A stretch of DNA of 64,000 nt from assembly GCA_902762385.1 (NCBI GenBank), contig CACWNQ010000004.1, positions 62,001 through 126,000 of the forward strand. The letters run 5' to 3'. Below are positions 16,722 through 26,338 of this stretch, piece after piece. The translations under genes and the position numbers were made by a program. How positions within the stretch are numbered: position 1 is the first letter of the stretch; each line of letters begins with the position of its first letter. The notes under the pieces were generated by a model. That model saw only the letters and a program-made list of their open reading frames with translations, searched no databases and was not told the origin of the DNA. The DNA comes from an uncultured Bacteroidales bacterium. GTDB taxonomy: Bacteria; Bacteroidota; Bacteroidia; Bacteroidales; Muribaculaceae.

Positions 16722-19013
16722 TTACATGGGCTCCCACATGATGTTCCAGATTGCGAAGCGGTCTTTGTTACCGGTGCTATTAGAAGACACGCCGTTGCTC
16801 TGGATTTTAATCATCACATCGCAGTTAATGTCGAGCTCTGCATTGTAGTTGTAGGCCGTGAGCTTGGTAGCACTAGGATCATGCACATTAATCCTCTTGC
16901 TGGTGATCTCAACAGGATTGCCCTGAGTCATGTCGTAGAAATATATGGTGAACGACACACCTGGGTCGGTGAGCACATAGCCATAACTGAACGACAGAGT
17001 CTTGATGCCACCCTTAATAACTGGTGAGTAAAGGACTCCCATTGGATTTCCTTGAGGACTATCCAATTTACCATTCAGGTGAACTGCATGAGCCCAACGG
17101 TCGCTACCATCGGCCTTCTTGCCAATCATAGAATAAACTGGAGCTGCATCGGTGGGACCACCCTTGAGCAGACCGGCATTGACAGCTCGCCATCCCTTGG
17201 CCGAAGTCCACTCGGCAAATTGGCTCTGTGATGTTGGATTACCGTCATTCATTGTCTCGAAGTCGTCGATGGTTTGAAGCAGAGCCTTACCACCAAACTT
17301 GACGTTGTCGATTTGCCAAGTGGTGTAATTTGACTGCTGTTGTGACTTATAGCAGAAACCAATGCAATAAGTTCCATCATACTGACTTAAGTCGATAACC
17401 CCCGAGCTAATGAAGTCGGATTGTCCACCATCGGCAGCAGTTGCCAAAGTGGGCTCAAGCTTAATGAGTTCAGCTGTGGTTGGGTCGTTGGTGCTCATCA
17501 GGTAAACCTCGATTGGATCGGTGCCACGATAATAACGAACCTTGTTCATGAAGCTGAACTCCTTGCGTCCGGCATTCTTGATGTCGAGGGCTGGGGTGAT
17601 GAGCCAAGCCTCAAATGGAGGCTGCTTGCCAGTGTAGCCCGTAACTGCAGCATACTTGTTACTGTCAAATTCATCAATATACCAGTCTTTATCACCACTA
17701 GTCTTCATGAGTCGCCATCCATCGGGCATAGAACCATTCTTATTGCAGCTTTCAAAGTCTTCATAAAGCTCAGTTACACCACCAGTCATGATTGAGAGCT
17801 TGTACTCCTCAATTGAACCGGTGTTATCGGTAATACCTGCCATTTCCATGAATGTGGCAAGAGTACCCTTAACCCAGATTTGAGTGCCAAGAAGCTCGGG
17901 GAAGTCCTTCAAGCTTGCGTCGCGGCGGAAGCTTGAGCCTTGTGGCAGAGCTACAGCAATACACTTGCTGTAATCACGCACATCGGCACTAGGAGCTATC
18001 ACGAGAGTGTTGTCGAGAGTAGTGGGAGCTTCCCATTCAATGTCGCCATTGCCAGTAACTTGTGTCACGCCTGGAGCTATCGCACCCACGATGTAACCAG
18101 TTACCCAACCTTTCTTGCCAGAGTTCTGGAGTTCAATAGCCTCGGGCACTGTCCATGGATCACTGAAGTAGCCCTTGGTGTCGTTGTCGAAGCCAATGCA
18201 GTCGTTGGTGTCGCGCAGATACAGTCCCCACTTGTCGCTACCTGTCATGTAAAGAATACCTTGCACGTCGCCCTTGCCCAGAGGCAGTGGGTCGCCGCGG
18301 AAGTTGGCATAGTTGCTGTTGTTAACTCCCAGCACGTTGCCTTCCTCGTCCTTGATGTTGCGAGTGGTTGACGAAGAACTCTCGCTGTAGGTGAGCACGC
18401 CATCGGCACCTTCCCACTCCACGTTGCGGATAATAACGAATTGTCCTTGATACTTGAGTTGAGTCTCGGCGTCGCTGTGTCCCACAACATCGCCAATCTC
18501 AACCTCCACAGGCTTAATTTTGTCGAGGTTGGGCAGGCCTTCGAGCTCGGCATGCTCCTTAAACTGATCGAGAGTCATGCGGCCAGCCTCCCACACGCTT
18601 TGTGCAGCATACCATTCGGGCTTGCCGATGAGGTATTCTCCGTTGTACTTACCAATCCAGAAATCTTTCATGCTAATGACGATTTCCTGGCCCACACGGT
18701 AAGTGTTGCAAATGCTGTTAGCATCAATAGAGATGCCTAGACCGCCAGTCTCGTCCTGAATGTAGAGGTGCTTGTAGATGTTGCCCTCCTCATCGCTACT
18801 GGTCACCCATCCGTGGATGTAGGTGTCCTCTTTGCAGGTGTCGATAAAGTTACGACCGTCCTGCCAGTATTTAGCCTTGAACTCGGCTATTGTCATGTTG
18901 GCTTGATGCTCGGCGTGAGGCACCACCATGGGTGGAGTGTCGAAGTCTTCGTTACATCCCACAGCCACGAGCATGAGCAACAATGCATTTAGGAATAAAT
19001 TAAAACGTTTCAT
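16722..19013 (-). CDS. DUF5689 outer-membrane lipoprotein
   Basis: 763 aa. Lipoprotein signal with the modified Cys at C20 (LLMLVAVGC). The DUF5689 OB-like region (~40-250) has IHGWVTSSDEEGNIYKHLYIQDETGGLGISID and a second related block (~290-410: GWVTGYIVGAIAPG...). Then come two jelly-roll 'choice-of-anchor J'-like modules (~415-570 and ~585-760: YEDFESCNKNGSMPDGWRL; DDFETMNDGN). It begins 49 bp after the TonB receptor gene, the standard pairing in Bacteroidetes, so it is probably the receptor's surface partner in substrate capture. The substrate is unknown, and no SusD-type fold is visible. Confidence 0.85.
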   Translation of the reverse strand: MKRFNLFLNALLLMLVAVGCNEDFDTPPMVVPHAEHQANMTIAEFKAKYWQDGRNFIDTCKEDTYIHGWVTSSDEEGNIYKHLYIQDETGGLGISIDANSICNTYRVGQEIVISMKDFWIGKYNGEYLIGKPEWYAAQSVWEAGRMTLDQFKEHAELEGLPNLDKIKPVEVEIGDVVGHSDAETQLKYQGQFVIIRNVEWEGADGVLTYSESSSSTTRNIKDEEGNVLGVNNSNYANFRGDPLPLGKGDVQGILYMTGSDKWGLYLRDTNDCIGFDNDTKGYFSDPWTVPEAIELQNSGKKGWVTGYIVGAIAPGVTQVTGNGDIEWEAPTTLDNTLVIAPSADVRDYSKCIAVALPQGSSFRRDASLKDFPELLGTQIWVKGTLATFMEMAGITDNTGSIEEYKLSIMTGGVTELYEDFESCNKNGSMPDGWRLMKTSGDKDWYIDEFDSNKYAAVTGYTGKQPPFEAWLITPALDIKNAGRKEFSFMNKVRYYRGTDPIEVYLMSTNDPTTAELIKLEPTLATAADGGQSDFISSGVIDLSQYDGTYCIGFCYKSQQQSNYTTWQIDNVKFGGKALLQTIDDFETMNDGNPTSQSQFAEWTSAKGWRAVNAGLLKGGPTDAAPVYSMIGKKADGSDRWAHAVHLNGKLDSPQGNPMGVLYSPVIKGGIKTLSFSYGYVLTDPGVSFTIYFYDMTQGNPVEITSKRINVHDPSATKLTAYNYNAELDINCDVMIKIQSNGVSSNSTGNKDRFAIWNIMWEPM

Positions 19014-19062
19014 AGTGTATATCTTATTTTTGATTATTTCAATATATAATAAATGTGTTTCA

Positions 19063-21813
19063 TTAGAATCTCACTCCCACATTCAAGTACATGCGGAATC
19101 CTTGTGCATAGTAGTACTTGTTGGGGAACTTGGCTGTGGTGTAGTTCTTGTAGTCGAAACGGCCTTGCTGGTAGCCACCAGTCTGGATGTTGGTGTTATT
19201 TAGAAGGTTGTTAAGACTCAAGTTCAAGTTAAGCGACGAAGAACGAGAAAGGTAAATGACCTTACCAATGCTCATGTTGATAATGAGCGCCTCGTTGAGC
19301 TTCTCCTGCTTGCCAATGTCTTGCATCATTTGAATAAGCTCCTGCTCGCTGTTGGCCACGGTGTAGAGCTCGGGAAGCACCTCATGACGAATGGGCGAGA
19401 GGTCAACATAAGAGCGATTCATCCACACACCGTTGATTTCGAAGAACCACATGTTGGGAGCGCTCCAGTTGATGCCAAGGCTGTAAGCCTCCTGTGGAGT
19501 GCCGCTCACATAGAAGTTCTTAAGGTAAACGGTCTGGGTCACATCGGCAACCGAACCGTTCTCAAAGCTACGAGTTCCGAGTGGACGATTCTTATACTGG
19601 TAACGAGCAATTGTTGCTGCGGCATTGAGTGTGAGTGATGGAGTAAGCTTGTAGGCAGCGCCAATCTCAACACCCTTATGCTCCTTCTGAACACCAGTGA
19701 GCGCGTAGTTCACGAAGGTGCTATTATAGTCGTCGTAGAAAGACGTTCTCTCGGTCATATCCCAGAACTCGGTCCAGAAACCGGTGATAGAACCCATGAA
19801 ACGACGGTAGTTCCATACATAGCCTAAATCGCCCGAGAGGATGCGCGCACTCTTGAGGTCGGTGATAACGTCGTCCTTGATGCGTGGCGAGATGTAGGCA
19901 TTATAGTATTCTGGTGCACGAGTGCCATAGTAGGCGTGTGCCTGGATGTTGTTGCGTCCGTCAATCTTGTAGATGACACCAGCCTTGAAGGCATAGTTGA
20001 TGAAACTGTGGCTCTCGCCCTTGCCCAGAGAATTCTCGGGGGCACGTCCGTTGCGCATTTTACCGTCGCGCTGGAATGAGGTTGCGCTCAGTTGTGCTCC
20101 ATAGTTGATGTCAAATTTCTTGAGATTGATCACATTTTGCAACCACAATCTTCCAGTAATAGAATTGATGTTGTAGTCATAACCGAATCGGTCACCCTCG
20201 AGGATGCGGCGATTGGGATTATCGACATCGTTTTGCAGAATGTCGGCATCGCCGGGGAAGTCGCGCTCAGCAAACTGGTCCACGTCGAGCCAGTAACGTC
20301 CGCCGAGCAGGTCCTTCATAGTCTTGTAGTAAGACGAGCGGCTGTAGTTAGCTCCCACACCACCTTGCAGAGTAAGAGTCTCGGTAAGGCGCTTGTTGAG
20401 GTTGCTGTTAAGCATCCAGTTAAACTGGTTGCTGTGACGTTTCTCCACCACATAGGTAGAACCCTTTTCTTCGCCGCCTTGATCAAACTGGTAGTTATTG
20501 AGATAATTCACCTGATACATCTCGGCCCAATTGAGCTGACGCTTCTCTTCCATGTTGAGCCACTCCCACTCAAAGAGATCGGCGGTCTCAGGACTTGTGG
20601 TGCGGTAGTAAGAAGGCAGATAGCGGTAGTAGTCGGGACGTGGGTCTCGCGCGTTATACCAGTTTAAAGCACTTGATGCATAAAACGACTTGTGGAACGC
20701 CAGGCCGGTAATGAGCGAGGTCCCTGTGTTAGGTGTCCATGTCCAGCTCAAGATGGCAGTTGGGTCGAACGAATTAACGACCTTAGCATTGCGCTTCTTG
20801 CCCTCTTGCCATCCCCAGTTCACATTGTAGAGATTGCTGCCTGCAAGGCTATAGGCCTCGTCAAATGTGGCTGCATTGCTGGCGCGCTTAGTGGGTGCAC
20901 CAAACAATGTGAGTGATACCGAATGCTGGGAGTTAAACACCTTCTCCAGAGACAGGAAAGCACCCCAACTATTGTAGAACGAGCCTGGGATGATGCCCTC
21001 GCCCGCATAGCGTGCTATGGCGCTCAAGGTCATTGCCCAACCGTGCTTGTTGAGGCCCGTGCTGTAGGTTATCATTCCACGCCAGCGATAGTTGCTGTTG
21101 GTATAGGCTATGCTTCCTCTGAAGCCGGGAGCATAGTCTTTAGCGTTAGTGAAAATGTTGGTCGCGCCACCAATGTCGCCAAAGCCAAAGCTTACAGGCT
21201 CCGTGGCATATCCCACACTGCGACTCTTGAACGCTTGGTTCATACCGCCAATCATTGAGTAGTTAAACCTGCCTCGTGCGGCATCGTTGAAGTTGATGCC
21301 ATTGATGTAGGTTTGACTGTACTCGTTGTTGTAACCACGAATGCGGAAGCGCATCGTGCTGAAGTTGTAGTTGGTAGCCTTGTAGTAGGGGTTGTCGGTG
21401 GCTCCGGTGAGCGCCCCCACTTGCTGTGCATTACCTTCCTCGTCCTCGAGCATCGACTCAGTAAGAACGATATCGGCATTCTCCTCATTCTCATCGGCTT
21501 GCTCCGACGAGGTGGGAGCAATGACGATGGTTCCCAGGTCGTCGATGCCATTTAGCAGTTCCACGTCTCTGAACAGGTCGCGATATCCGTAGCAGAATAT
21601 CATCATCCTGTCCTTTCCTGGTTTGGCATCGGTGATAACAAAGTCGCCATTAGGCCCGGTGATGGCACTGGCACCCGACTCGTCGAGCACTACAGTAGCC
21701 CCCACAACGGGCGCGTGGGTCCTTGAGTCAACCACGATACCCCGTAACCCCGATTGAGCCATTACGTTCAGGCTCAAAAAGAGCGAAAGTAGCAAAAATA
21801 GTTTAAGTCTCAT
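19063..21813 (-). CDS. TonB-dependent outer-membrane receptor
   Basis: 916 aa. Signal peptide 1-19. A carboxypeptidase-regulatory-like domain (~22-100: GLRGIVVDSRTHAPVVGATVVLDESG) is followed by an acidic linker (~103-125), a plug region (~125-235: RFRIRGYNNEYSQTYINGINFND, SFGFGDIGGATNIF) and a beta-barrel ending in aromatic FRMYLNVGVRF. It imports a ligand across the outer membrane using TonB energy. It is the first gene of the pair with the DUF5689 lipoprotein. It is shorter than SusC proteins (~1000+) and has no SusD partner, so it is not a classical polysaccharide-uptake locus. Oligopeptide, metal-chelate and glycan cargo all remain possible. Promoter box at 21916. Confidence 0.92.
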   Translation of the reverse strand: MRLKLFLLLSLFLSLNVMAQSGLRGIVVDSRTHAPVVGATVVLDESGASAITGPNGDFVITDAKPGKDRMMIFCYGYRDLFRDVELLNGIDDLGTIVIAPTSSEQADENEENADIVLTESMLEDEEGNAQQVGALTGATDNPYYKATNYNFSTMRFRIRGYNNEYSQTYINGINFNDAARGRFNYSMIGGMNQAFKSRSVGYATEPVSFGFGDIGGATNIFTNAKDYAPGFRGSIAYTNSNYRWRGMITYSTGLNKHGWAMTLSAIARYAGEGIIPGSFYNSWGAFLSLEKVFNSQHSVSLTLFGAPTKRASNAATFDEAYSLAGSNLYNVNWGWQEGKKRNAKVVNSFDPTAILSWTWTPNTGTSLITGLAFHKSFYASSALNWYNARDPRPDYYRYLPSYYRTTSPETADLFEWEWLNMEEKRQLNWAEMYQVNYLNNYQFDQGGEEKGSTYVVEKRHSNQFNWMLNSNLNKRLTETLTLQGGVGANYSRSSYYKTMKDLLGGRYWLDVDQFAERDFPGDADILQNDVDNPNRRILEGDRFGYDYNINSITGRLWLQNVINLKKFDINYGAQLSATSFQRDGKMRNGRAPENSLGKGESHSFINYAFKAGVIYKIDGRNNIQAHAYYGTRAPEYYNAYISPRIKDDVITDLKSARILSGDLGYVWNYRRFMGSITGFWTEFWDMTERTSFYDDYNSTFVNYALTGVQKEHKGVEIGAAYKLTPSLTLNAAATIARYQYKNRPLGTRSFENGSVADVTQTVYLKNFYVSGTPQEAYSLGINWSAPNMWFFEINGVWMNRSYVDLSPIRHEVLPELYTVANSEQELIQMMQDIGKQEKLNEALIINMSIGKVIYLSRSSSLNLNLSLNNLLNNTNIQTGGYQQGRFDYKNYTTAKFPNKYYYAQGFRMYLNVGVRF

Positions 21814-21915
21814 AGAAAGTATTGATTAGTTATAATAGTTTTTTCAATTAACTGAGTTAACCAAAAAAAGGTTAATAATAATTACATTGGTAAAGAAAAT
21901 CATATATAAAGTTTT

Positions 21916-21923
21916 CAAAGTTA
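21916..21923 (-). promoter_or_regulatory. -7 box of the TonB receptor operon
   Basis: TAACTTTG on the minus strand, predicting a leader of about 96 nt before the ATG at 21813. Confidence 0.5.
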
Positions 21924-22030
21924 CAACATTTTTTCGAGATTTGGCATATAATTCTCATAACTTTTTATTTTTTTTCTTGCGAAAAAATGAATTGTTGTAT
22001 ATTTCTGTGAATAAAAACTATTTTTTATTC

Positions 22031-22060
22031 TTGGTTTCTTAATAATTTTCGTTATATTTG
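22031..22060 (+). promoter_or_regulatory. Promoter of the first DUF4923 gene
   Basis: TTG (22031-22033), a 19-bp gap, then TATATTTG (22053-22060). Transcription start is near 22067, which excludes the in-frame start at 22058 and supports the ATG at 22103. Confidence 0.6.
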
Positions 22061-22102
22061 CAATCGGAACAAATTTTATTAACTATAAAACCTTTAAATA
22101 TT

Positions 22103-22777
22103 ATGATTAGAAAATCAATATTCACGACAATTCTCGCGATGACTATAGCCCTCACTGGGTGTGGGCTTGGTAATATGATGGACCAAGGCGGCACTTCTGC
22201 AACTGGCTCTGGTGGCGGCTTGGGTGGAGTGCTTGGTAGTGTGCTGGGTGGAGTTGTTAATGCTAACACAGCCGGTGGACTTCTCGACATGGTGATAGGT
22301 CACGTGAAACTCGACCAGAGGGAGCTGGTGGGAACATGGGTATACAGCGAGCCAGGTTGCGCTTTCACAAGCGAGAACCTCTTAGCTAAGGCTGGTGGTT
22401 CGGTTGCTGCCACTCAGGTCAAGCAAAGGTTGGCCACTGTTTATAATTCAGTGGGCATTGCAAGTAACAATACTTATTTTGCGTTTGATCAGAATGGTAG
22501 GTTTGAGGCTAAGGTCAGGGGCATTCCTTTGAGTGGGACTTATACCTTTGAACCTAATAATAGCAAGATTAACCTTAAGACCACACTTTTCACAATACCT
22601 GCTTTTGTCACTCGCACCACTAACGGTCTCTCGCTCACAATGGAATCAAAGAAACTGCTAAATGTGCTGCAGACTGTTACCGCTATCACTGGTAATAGCA
22701 CTCTCTCGACCGTTGGCGAGCTGAGCAAGAACTTCGACGGTGTGCGCATGGGTTTTGATGTGGTGAGATATCAGTAA
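22103..22777 (+). CDS. DUF4923 family lipoprotein 1
   Basis: 224 aa. Lipoprotein signal MIRKSIFTTILAMTIALTGC with the modified Cys at 20. A Gly-rich linker (~25-55) precedes the DUF4923-type core (~60-224): LVGTWVYSEPGCAFTSENLLAKAGG, FAFDQNGRFEAKVRGIPLSGTYTFE, and the end NFDGVRMGFDVVRYQ. The core looks like a lipocalin-type barrel, and its function is unknown. The next gene is a close paralog. The start was taken at 22103 because the promoter (22031-22060) lies upstream of it. Anchored in the envelope, facing periplasm or surface. Confidence 0.85.
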   Translation: MIRKSIFTTILAMTIALTGCGLGNMMDQGGTSATGSGGGLGGVLGSVLGGVVNANTAGGLLDMVIGHVKLDQRELVGTWVYSEPGCAFTSENLLAKAGGSVAATQVKQRLATVYNSVGIASNNTYFAFDQNGRFEAKVRGIPLSGTYTFEPNNSKINLKTTLFTIPAFVTRTTNGLSLTMESKKLLNVLQTVTAITGNSTLSTVGELSKNFDGVRMGFDVVRYQ

Positions 22778-22971
22778 TTAGTTATTCTTAAAGAAAAACT
22801 GAAAGTGAAAATGAGCAGAGCTATATGAATTCCTGCTCATTTCTCACTGTTACAACACAGTAAAAACAGAATAATGTCATTTTCTCACATTGATTTAAGA
22901 TTTGCAAAAACTTTAAAATAAACGAACTATTTATTGTCAACTTAAAACAAAAATCATTAAAACAAAGAATT

Positions 22972-23706
22972 ATGGCAAAAAAGACACTTTTTTCATTAGT
23001 TTTGGCTTCGACACTGATGCTGAGTAGTTGCATGAGCTCAGGTGGTCTTTTAGGCAATGTGCTTGGTGGCGGAACTACTGCTAACACCACCGGGAGCGTG
23101 CTAGGCAGTGTACTCGGTAGCGTGCTTGGCGGCATGGCGAATAATGGTGGCGGCATGCTTGGTGGTGTCCTTGGTGGCACAATGCTCACCGACAATACAT
23201 CCACCAATTTGAACGACATGGTCATTGGAAACACTAGACTCAACCAGACTGAACTCGTTGGCACTTGGGTGTATGCTCAACCAGGTTGTGCATTCACTAG
23301 TCAGAACCTACTTGCCAAGGCAGGGGGTGCTGCAGCAGCCAATCAGGTAAAGCAGAAATTAAGTTCTTCTTACAGTTCATTGGGCTTCGCCAGCAACAAC
23401 ACAGGTTTCGCTTTTGACAAGAATGGAAATTTCGAGGCAGTGCTTAATGGTCTGCCATTAAATGGAACTTACACCTTCGATCCCAGCACGGGAAAACTCA
23501 ACATGAAGACCAAAGTTGGTACCATAGCCTCTTTCGTGACACGCAACGCCCGTGGTTTGTCAATCACAATGGAGTCGAAAATGTTAATGAGCGTTCTTCA
23601 AGCTCTCAACAATGTGAAGAGCAACAGTGCTATCACAGCCATTGGCAATGTGAGCAAGCAATTCGACGGTGTGCGCATGGGTTTTGATGTGGTGAAATAT
23701 CAGTAA
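22972..23706 (+). CDS. DUF4923 family lipoprotein 2 (tandem paralog)
   Basis: 244 aa. Lipobox LMLSSC (Cys 20), a longer Gly-rich repeat linker (~22-75: GGLLGNVLGGG, GSVLGSVLGSVLGG), then the same core as the previous gene (LVGTWVYAQPGCAFTSQNLLAKAGG; FDKNGNFEAVLNGLPLNGTYTFD; QFDGVRMGFDVVKYQ). The two cores are well over half identical by eye, clear tandem duplication. The linker expanded by in-frame short repeats (VLGS/VLGG). The 194-bp gap between the genes has a weak AAGATTTG box, so this copy may have its own promoter. A bidirectional terminator follows. Confidence 0.85.
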   Translation: MAKKTLFSLVLASTLMLSSCMSSGGLLGNVLGGGTTANTTGSVLGSVLGSVLGGMANNGGGMLGGVLGGTMLTDNTSTNLNDMVIGNTRLNQTELVGTWVYAQPGCAFTSQNLLAKAGGAAAANQVKQKLSSSYSSLGFASNNTGFAFDKNGNFEAVLNGLPLNGTYTFDPSTGKLNMKTKVGTIASFVTRNARGLSITMESKMLMSVLQALNNVKSNSAITAIGNVSKQFDGVRMGFDVVKYQ

Positions 23707-23740
23707 TCGCATTCAAGATCATCGAGGTACTCTCGTAAAT

Positions 23741-23784
23741 AAAAGAGCAAGGCATCATTATGGTTTTGATGTCTTGCTCTTTTT
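23741..23784. terminator. Bidirectional terminator
   Basis: A long stem pairs AAAAGAGCAAGGCATCA (23741-23757) with TGATGTCTTGCTCTTTT (23767-23783), one G:U pair. It lies between the rightward DUF4923 gene and the leftward Sel1 gene. Confidence 0.85.
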
Positions 23785-23800
23785 TGTTAGGTTAAATGAC

Positions 23801-24586
23801 TTACTTAGAAATCTCTTTGAGAATTTCTTTGGCATCTTTTCCGTCACGGCCTCCTTTCTTGGCAGCTTCTTCTAGCAGCTCTATTACATTGTCGTCTTGA
23901 CTGGCTGCCTTTTTGAACCACTCAGCGGCTTTCTTGAGGTCTTTTTTCACGCCCTCACCGTTGGCATACGAACTGCCAAGGTTGAACTGTGCCACAGCAT
24001 CGCCCTGAACAGCGGCTTTCTCATACCATTCAACGGCAATCTTGCTGTCGTGAGGTACTCCCTTGCCCTCGTCGTAGCAAATGCCCAGGCACCTTTGTCC
24101 AACGGCATTGCCTTGCATTGCTGCCTTGCGAAACCAAAATGCAGCTTGGTTGTAGTCGACTTGCAGTCCGTCGCCATTGTAGTAGCAATTGCCTAGGCTA
24201 CATTGAGCCATGGCGTCGCCTTGATCGGCGGCTTTACGGTACCAGTGCGCTGCCTTGGCGAAATCTTGATTTACGCCGTTGCCACTGTCGTAAATGTCGC
24301 CCAGGTTAAATTGTGCTATTACATTGCCTTGCTGCGCGGCCTTGGTGTACCAGTGTATTGCCTTGGTTATGTCTTTTGGAGCCCCTTCACCCTCTTGGTA
24401 ACTGTGAGCAAGCATGAGTTGGGCTTTGTCGTCACCTTTAATTGCCTGAATATAATACTCTCGAGTCTTGCCGGTTAGGTCGGCAGGAATTTTTGTGTTT
24501 GCCTTTTTCTTGGCCTCAACATTACCGGCAAAAATCAGTGATAACACCAATATCGACAAAAATTGCTTGAAAACGATTCGTTTCAT
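23801..24586 (-). CDS. Sel1-repeat (TPR-like) secreted protein
   Basis: 261 aa from the ATG at 24586. Signal peptide ~1-26 (MKRIVFKQFLSILVLSLIF...). Five Sel1 repeats of 36 residues follow (AQFNLGDIYDSGNGVNQDFAKAAHWYRKAADQGD pattern), ending with a partial unit and a basic C-terminus. Sel1 repeats form helical scaffolds for protein-protein contacts; bacterial members often sit in the periplasm. The frame extends to 24643, but that would put 19 residues before a perfect signal peptide and only ~8 nt after the predicted transcription start (TAACTTTG at 24658-24665). No enzyme domain is present. Confidence 0.85.
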   Translation of the reverse strand: MKRIVFKQFLSILVLSLIFAGNVEAKKKANTKIPADLTGKTREYYIQAIKGDDKAQLMLAHSYQEGEGAPKDITKAIHWYTKAAQQGNVIAQFNLGDIYDSGNGVNQDFAKAAHWYRKAADQGDAMAQCSLGNCYYNGDGLQVDYNQAAFWFRKAAMQGNAVGQRCLGICYDEGKGVPHDSKIAVEWYEKAAVQGDAVAQFNLGSSYANGEGVKKDLKKAAEWFKKAASQDDNVIELLEEAAKKGGRDGKDAKEILKEISK

Positions 24587-24657
24587 ATTTTTATTTAAGG
24601 ATTTAGCACCCGCTCGAAGGGGTGCAAGGTTAAACATTTTCATTTTTTATAACTTTG

Positions 24658-24665
24658 CAAAGTTA
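24658..24665 (-). promoter_or_regulatory. -7 box of the Sel1 gene
   Basis: TAACTTTG on the minus strand, about 72 bp before the chosen ATG at 24586. Confidence 0.5.
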
Positions 24666-24747
24666 ATCAAAAAAATCAATAATGCAAAATTCTAATTCGT
24701 TTTGCTATGGCTCATAACTATTTTTATTTAACTACTATCAGTGAAAG

Positions 24748-24780
24748 TCTTGCATGATTGAACTTTTATCACTAACTTTG
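24748..24780 (+). promoter_or_regulatory. Promoter of the phosphatase pair
   Basis: TCTTG (TTG at 24750-24752), a 20-bp gap, then TAACTTTG (24773-24780). Transcription start is near 24787, with a leader of about 38 nt. Confidence 0.6.
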
Positions 24781-24824
24781 GTGCCTGAACTCTGAAAATT
24801 ACAACATAAAGAACAAATAAAACC

Positions 24825-26315
24825 ATGATGAAAAGAGTGCTCATTATGATTACTGTGCTGGCTGCTGCATTTAGCGCCATGGCACAGATTGAACGGCCAA
24901 AGTTGGTCGTGGGGGTAGTTGTTGACCAAATGCGATGGGACTATCTTTACTATTATTATGAGGATTACGGCAATGAGGGAATCAAGCGCCTGTTGCGTGA
25001 AGGATATTCGTGCGAGAACACGATGATAAACTATGTACCCACGGTTACCGCAGTGGGTCACACGAGTCTTTACACTGGCTCTGTGCCATTTTTCCACGGC
25101 ATTGCCGGCAACAGTTTCATGATTAATGGCAAGCGTGTGTCGAGCACCGACGATAATAGTGTGGATGGTGTGGGCACCGATAGCAAGGCGGGCCAGAATT
25201 CGCCTCGCAATCTGCTCTCCACAACTATTGGCGACGAGCTCAAGCAGGCATTCGACTTTGAGTGTAAGGTAATGAGTGTTGCTATCAAGCCACGTGCGTC
25301 AATACTTCCAGCAGGGCATAGCGCCGATGCCGCCTACTGGTGGGATAGCGAGGTGGGACATTTCGTCACCAGCACTTACTATATGGACCGCCTGCCTAGT
25401 TGGGTAGAGAAATTTAACCGTAAATATAACACCGAGCCTAAGTTTGACCTAAATACTAGCAATGAGGGCGTGACTTACACCTTCCGCATGGCCGAGGCTA
25501 TCCTTGAGAACGAGAAATTGGGCCGTGGCAAATACACCGACATGTTGTGTGTGAGCGTTTCTTCGACCGACGCTATAGGACACACCTATAGTACTCGTGG
25601 TCGTGAGAACTATGAGGTATACATGCAACTCGACAAGGAACTGGCACATTTCTTCAAGGAACTAGACAAGCAGGTGGGACGTGGCAATTATCTGCTCTTC
25701 CTGAGTGCCGACCATGGTGGGGCACATAACCCTAACTTCATGAAGGAGCATGGTCAGCCTGCAGGAGGTTGGGACTCAAGCACGGCTCGCAAGTCGATGA
25801 ATGCTGCAATCTATGAGGCATGTGGAGTGCCTGGCGCAATCAAGAACATAAGTGACTATCGCATCTATCTTGATCACAACGCTATTGATAGCGCAGGAGC
25901 CGATGTTAATCAGGTAAAGAAGGTGGCCCTCGATGTGCTGTCGCATGAGAAAGAGCTCGTGTGTGCAGTCGATTACGATAAGGTGCAGGAGGCGAGCATC
26001 CCCGACATTCTCAAGCAACGGCTCATCAACGGCTATCACCGTGGACGCAGTGGCGACATTGTGGTAATGACTCAAGCTGGATACTTGCCATTCAAGGTGA
26101 AGAGCGATTACAAAGGCACTACTCATGGTTCGTGGAATCCTTACGACAGCCACATCCCACTAGTGTTCATGGGATGGCATGTGCCACATGGTAATACAAC
26201 AAAACCCACAAGGATTGTTGACTTGGCAGCAACCATTTGTGCCATGCTGCACATTCAAATGCCAAATGCCTGTGTGGGCGACCCAATAACTTTTGACGTG
26301 CCTATTCGTCAGTAA
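24825..26315 (+). CDS. PafA-type alkaline phosphatase (secreted)
   Basis: 496 aa. Signal peptide 1-20. Alkaline-phosphatase superfamily core with a Thr nucleophile, T75 in YVPTVTAVGHTSLYTG. N96 (GNSF) and K155/R157 (SVAIKPRAS) match the phosphate-site set described for PafA. Metal ligands include D34 (VVDQMRWDY), and D/H in SSTDAIGHTY, SADHGG and the late TTHGS. It hydrolyses phosphate monoesters in the periplasm or outside the cell. PafA homologues in Bacteroidetes are important for phosphate supply and need no heavy-metal activation cofactor beyond zinc. The PAP2 gene follows 23 bp later, and a third phosphatase gene comes next. Confidence 0.9.
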   Translation: MMKRVLIMITVLAAAFSAMAQIERPKLVVGVVVDQMRWDYLYYYYEDYGNEGIKRLLREGYSCENTMINYVPTVTAVGHTSLYTGSVPFFHGIAGNSFMINGKRVSSTDDNSVDGVGTDSKAGQNSPRNLLSTTIGDELKQAFDFECKVMSVAIKPRASILPAGHSADAAYWWDSEVGHFVTSTYYMDRLPSWVEKFNRKYNTEPKFDLNTSNEGVTYTFRMAEAILENEKLGRGKYTDMLCVSVSSTDAIGHTYSTRGRENYEVYMQLDKELAHFFKELDKQVGRGNYLLFLSADHGGAHNPNFMKEHGQPAGGWDSSTARKSMNAAIYEACGVPGAIKNISDYRIYLDHNAIDSAGADVNQVKKVALDVLSHEKELVCAVDYDKVQEASIPDILKQRLINGYHRGRSGDIVVMTQAGYLPFKVKSDYKGTTHGSWNPYDSHIPLVFMGWHVPHGNTTKPTRIVDLAATICAMLHIQMPNACVGDPITFDVPIRQ

Positions 26316-26338
26316 TAAATCTTTATTTTTTAATTTAG

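Noticed and set aside
19063..21813. SusC/SusD-type polysaccharide locus
   Set aside because: The receptor is shorter than SusC and the partner is a DUF5689 lipoprotein; no SusD and no clustered glycosidases follow.
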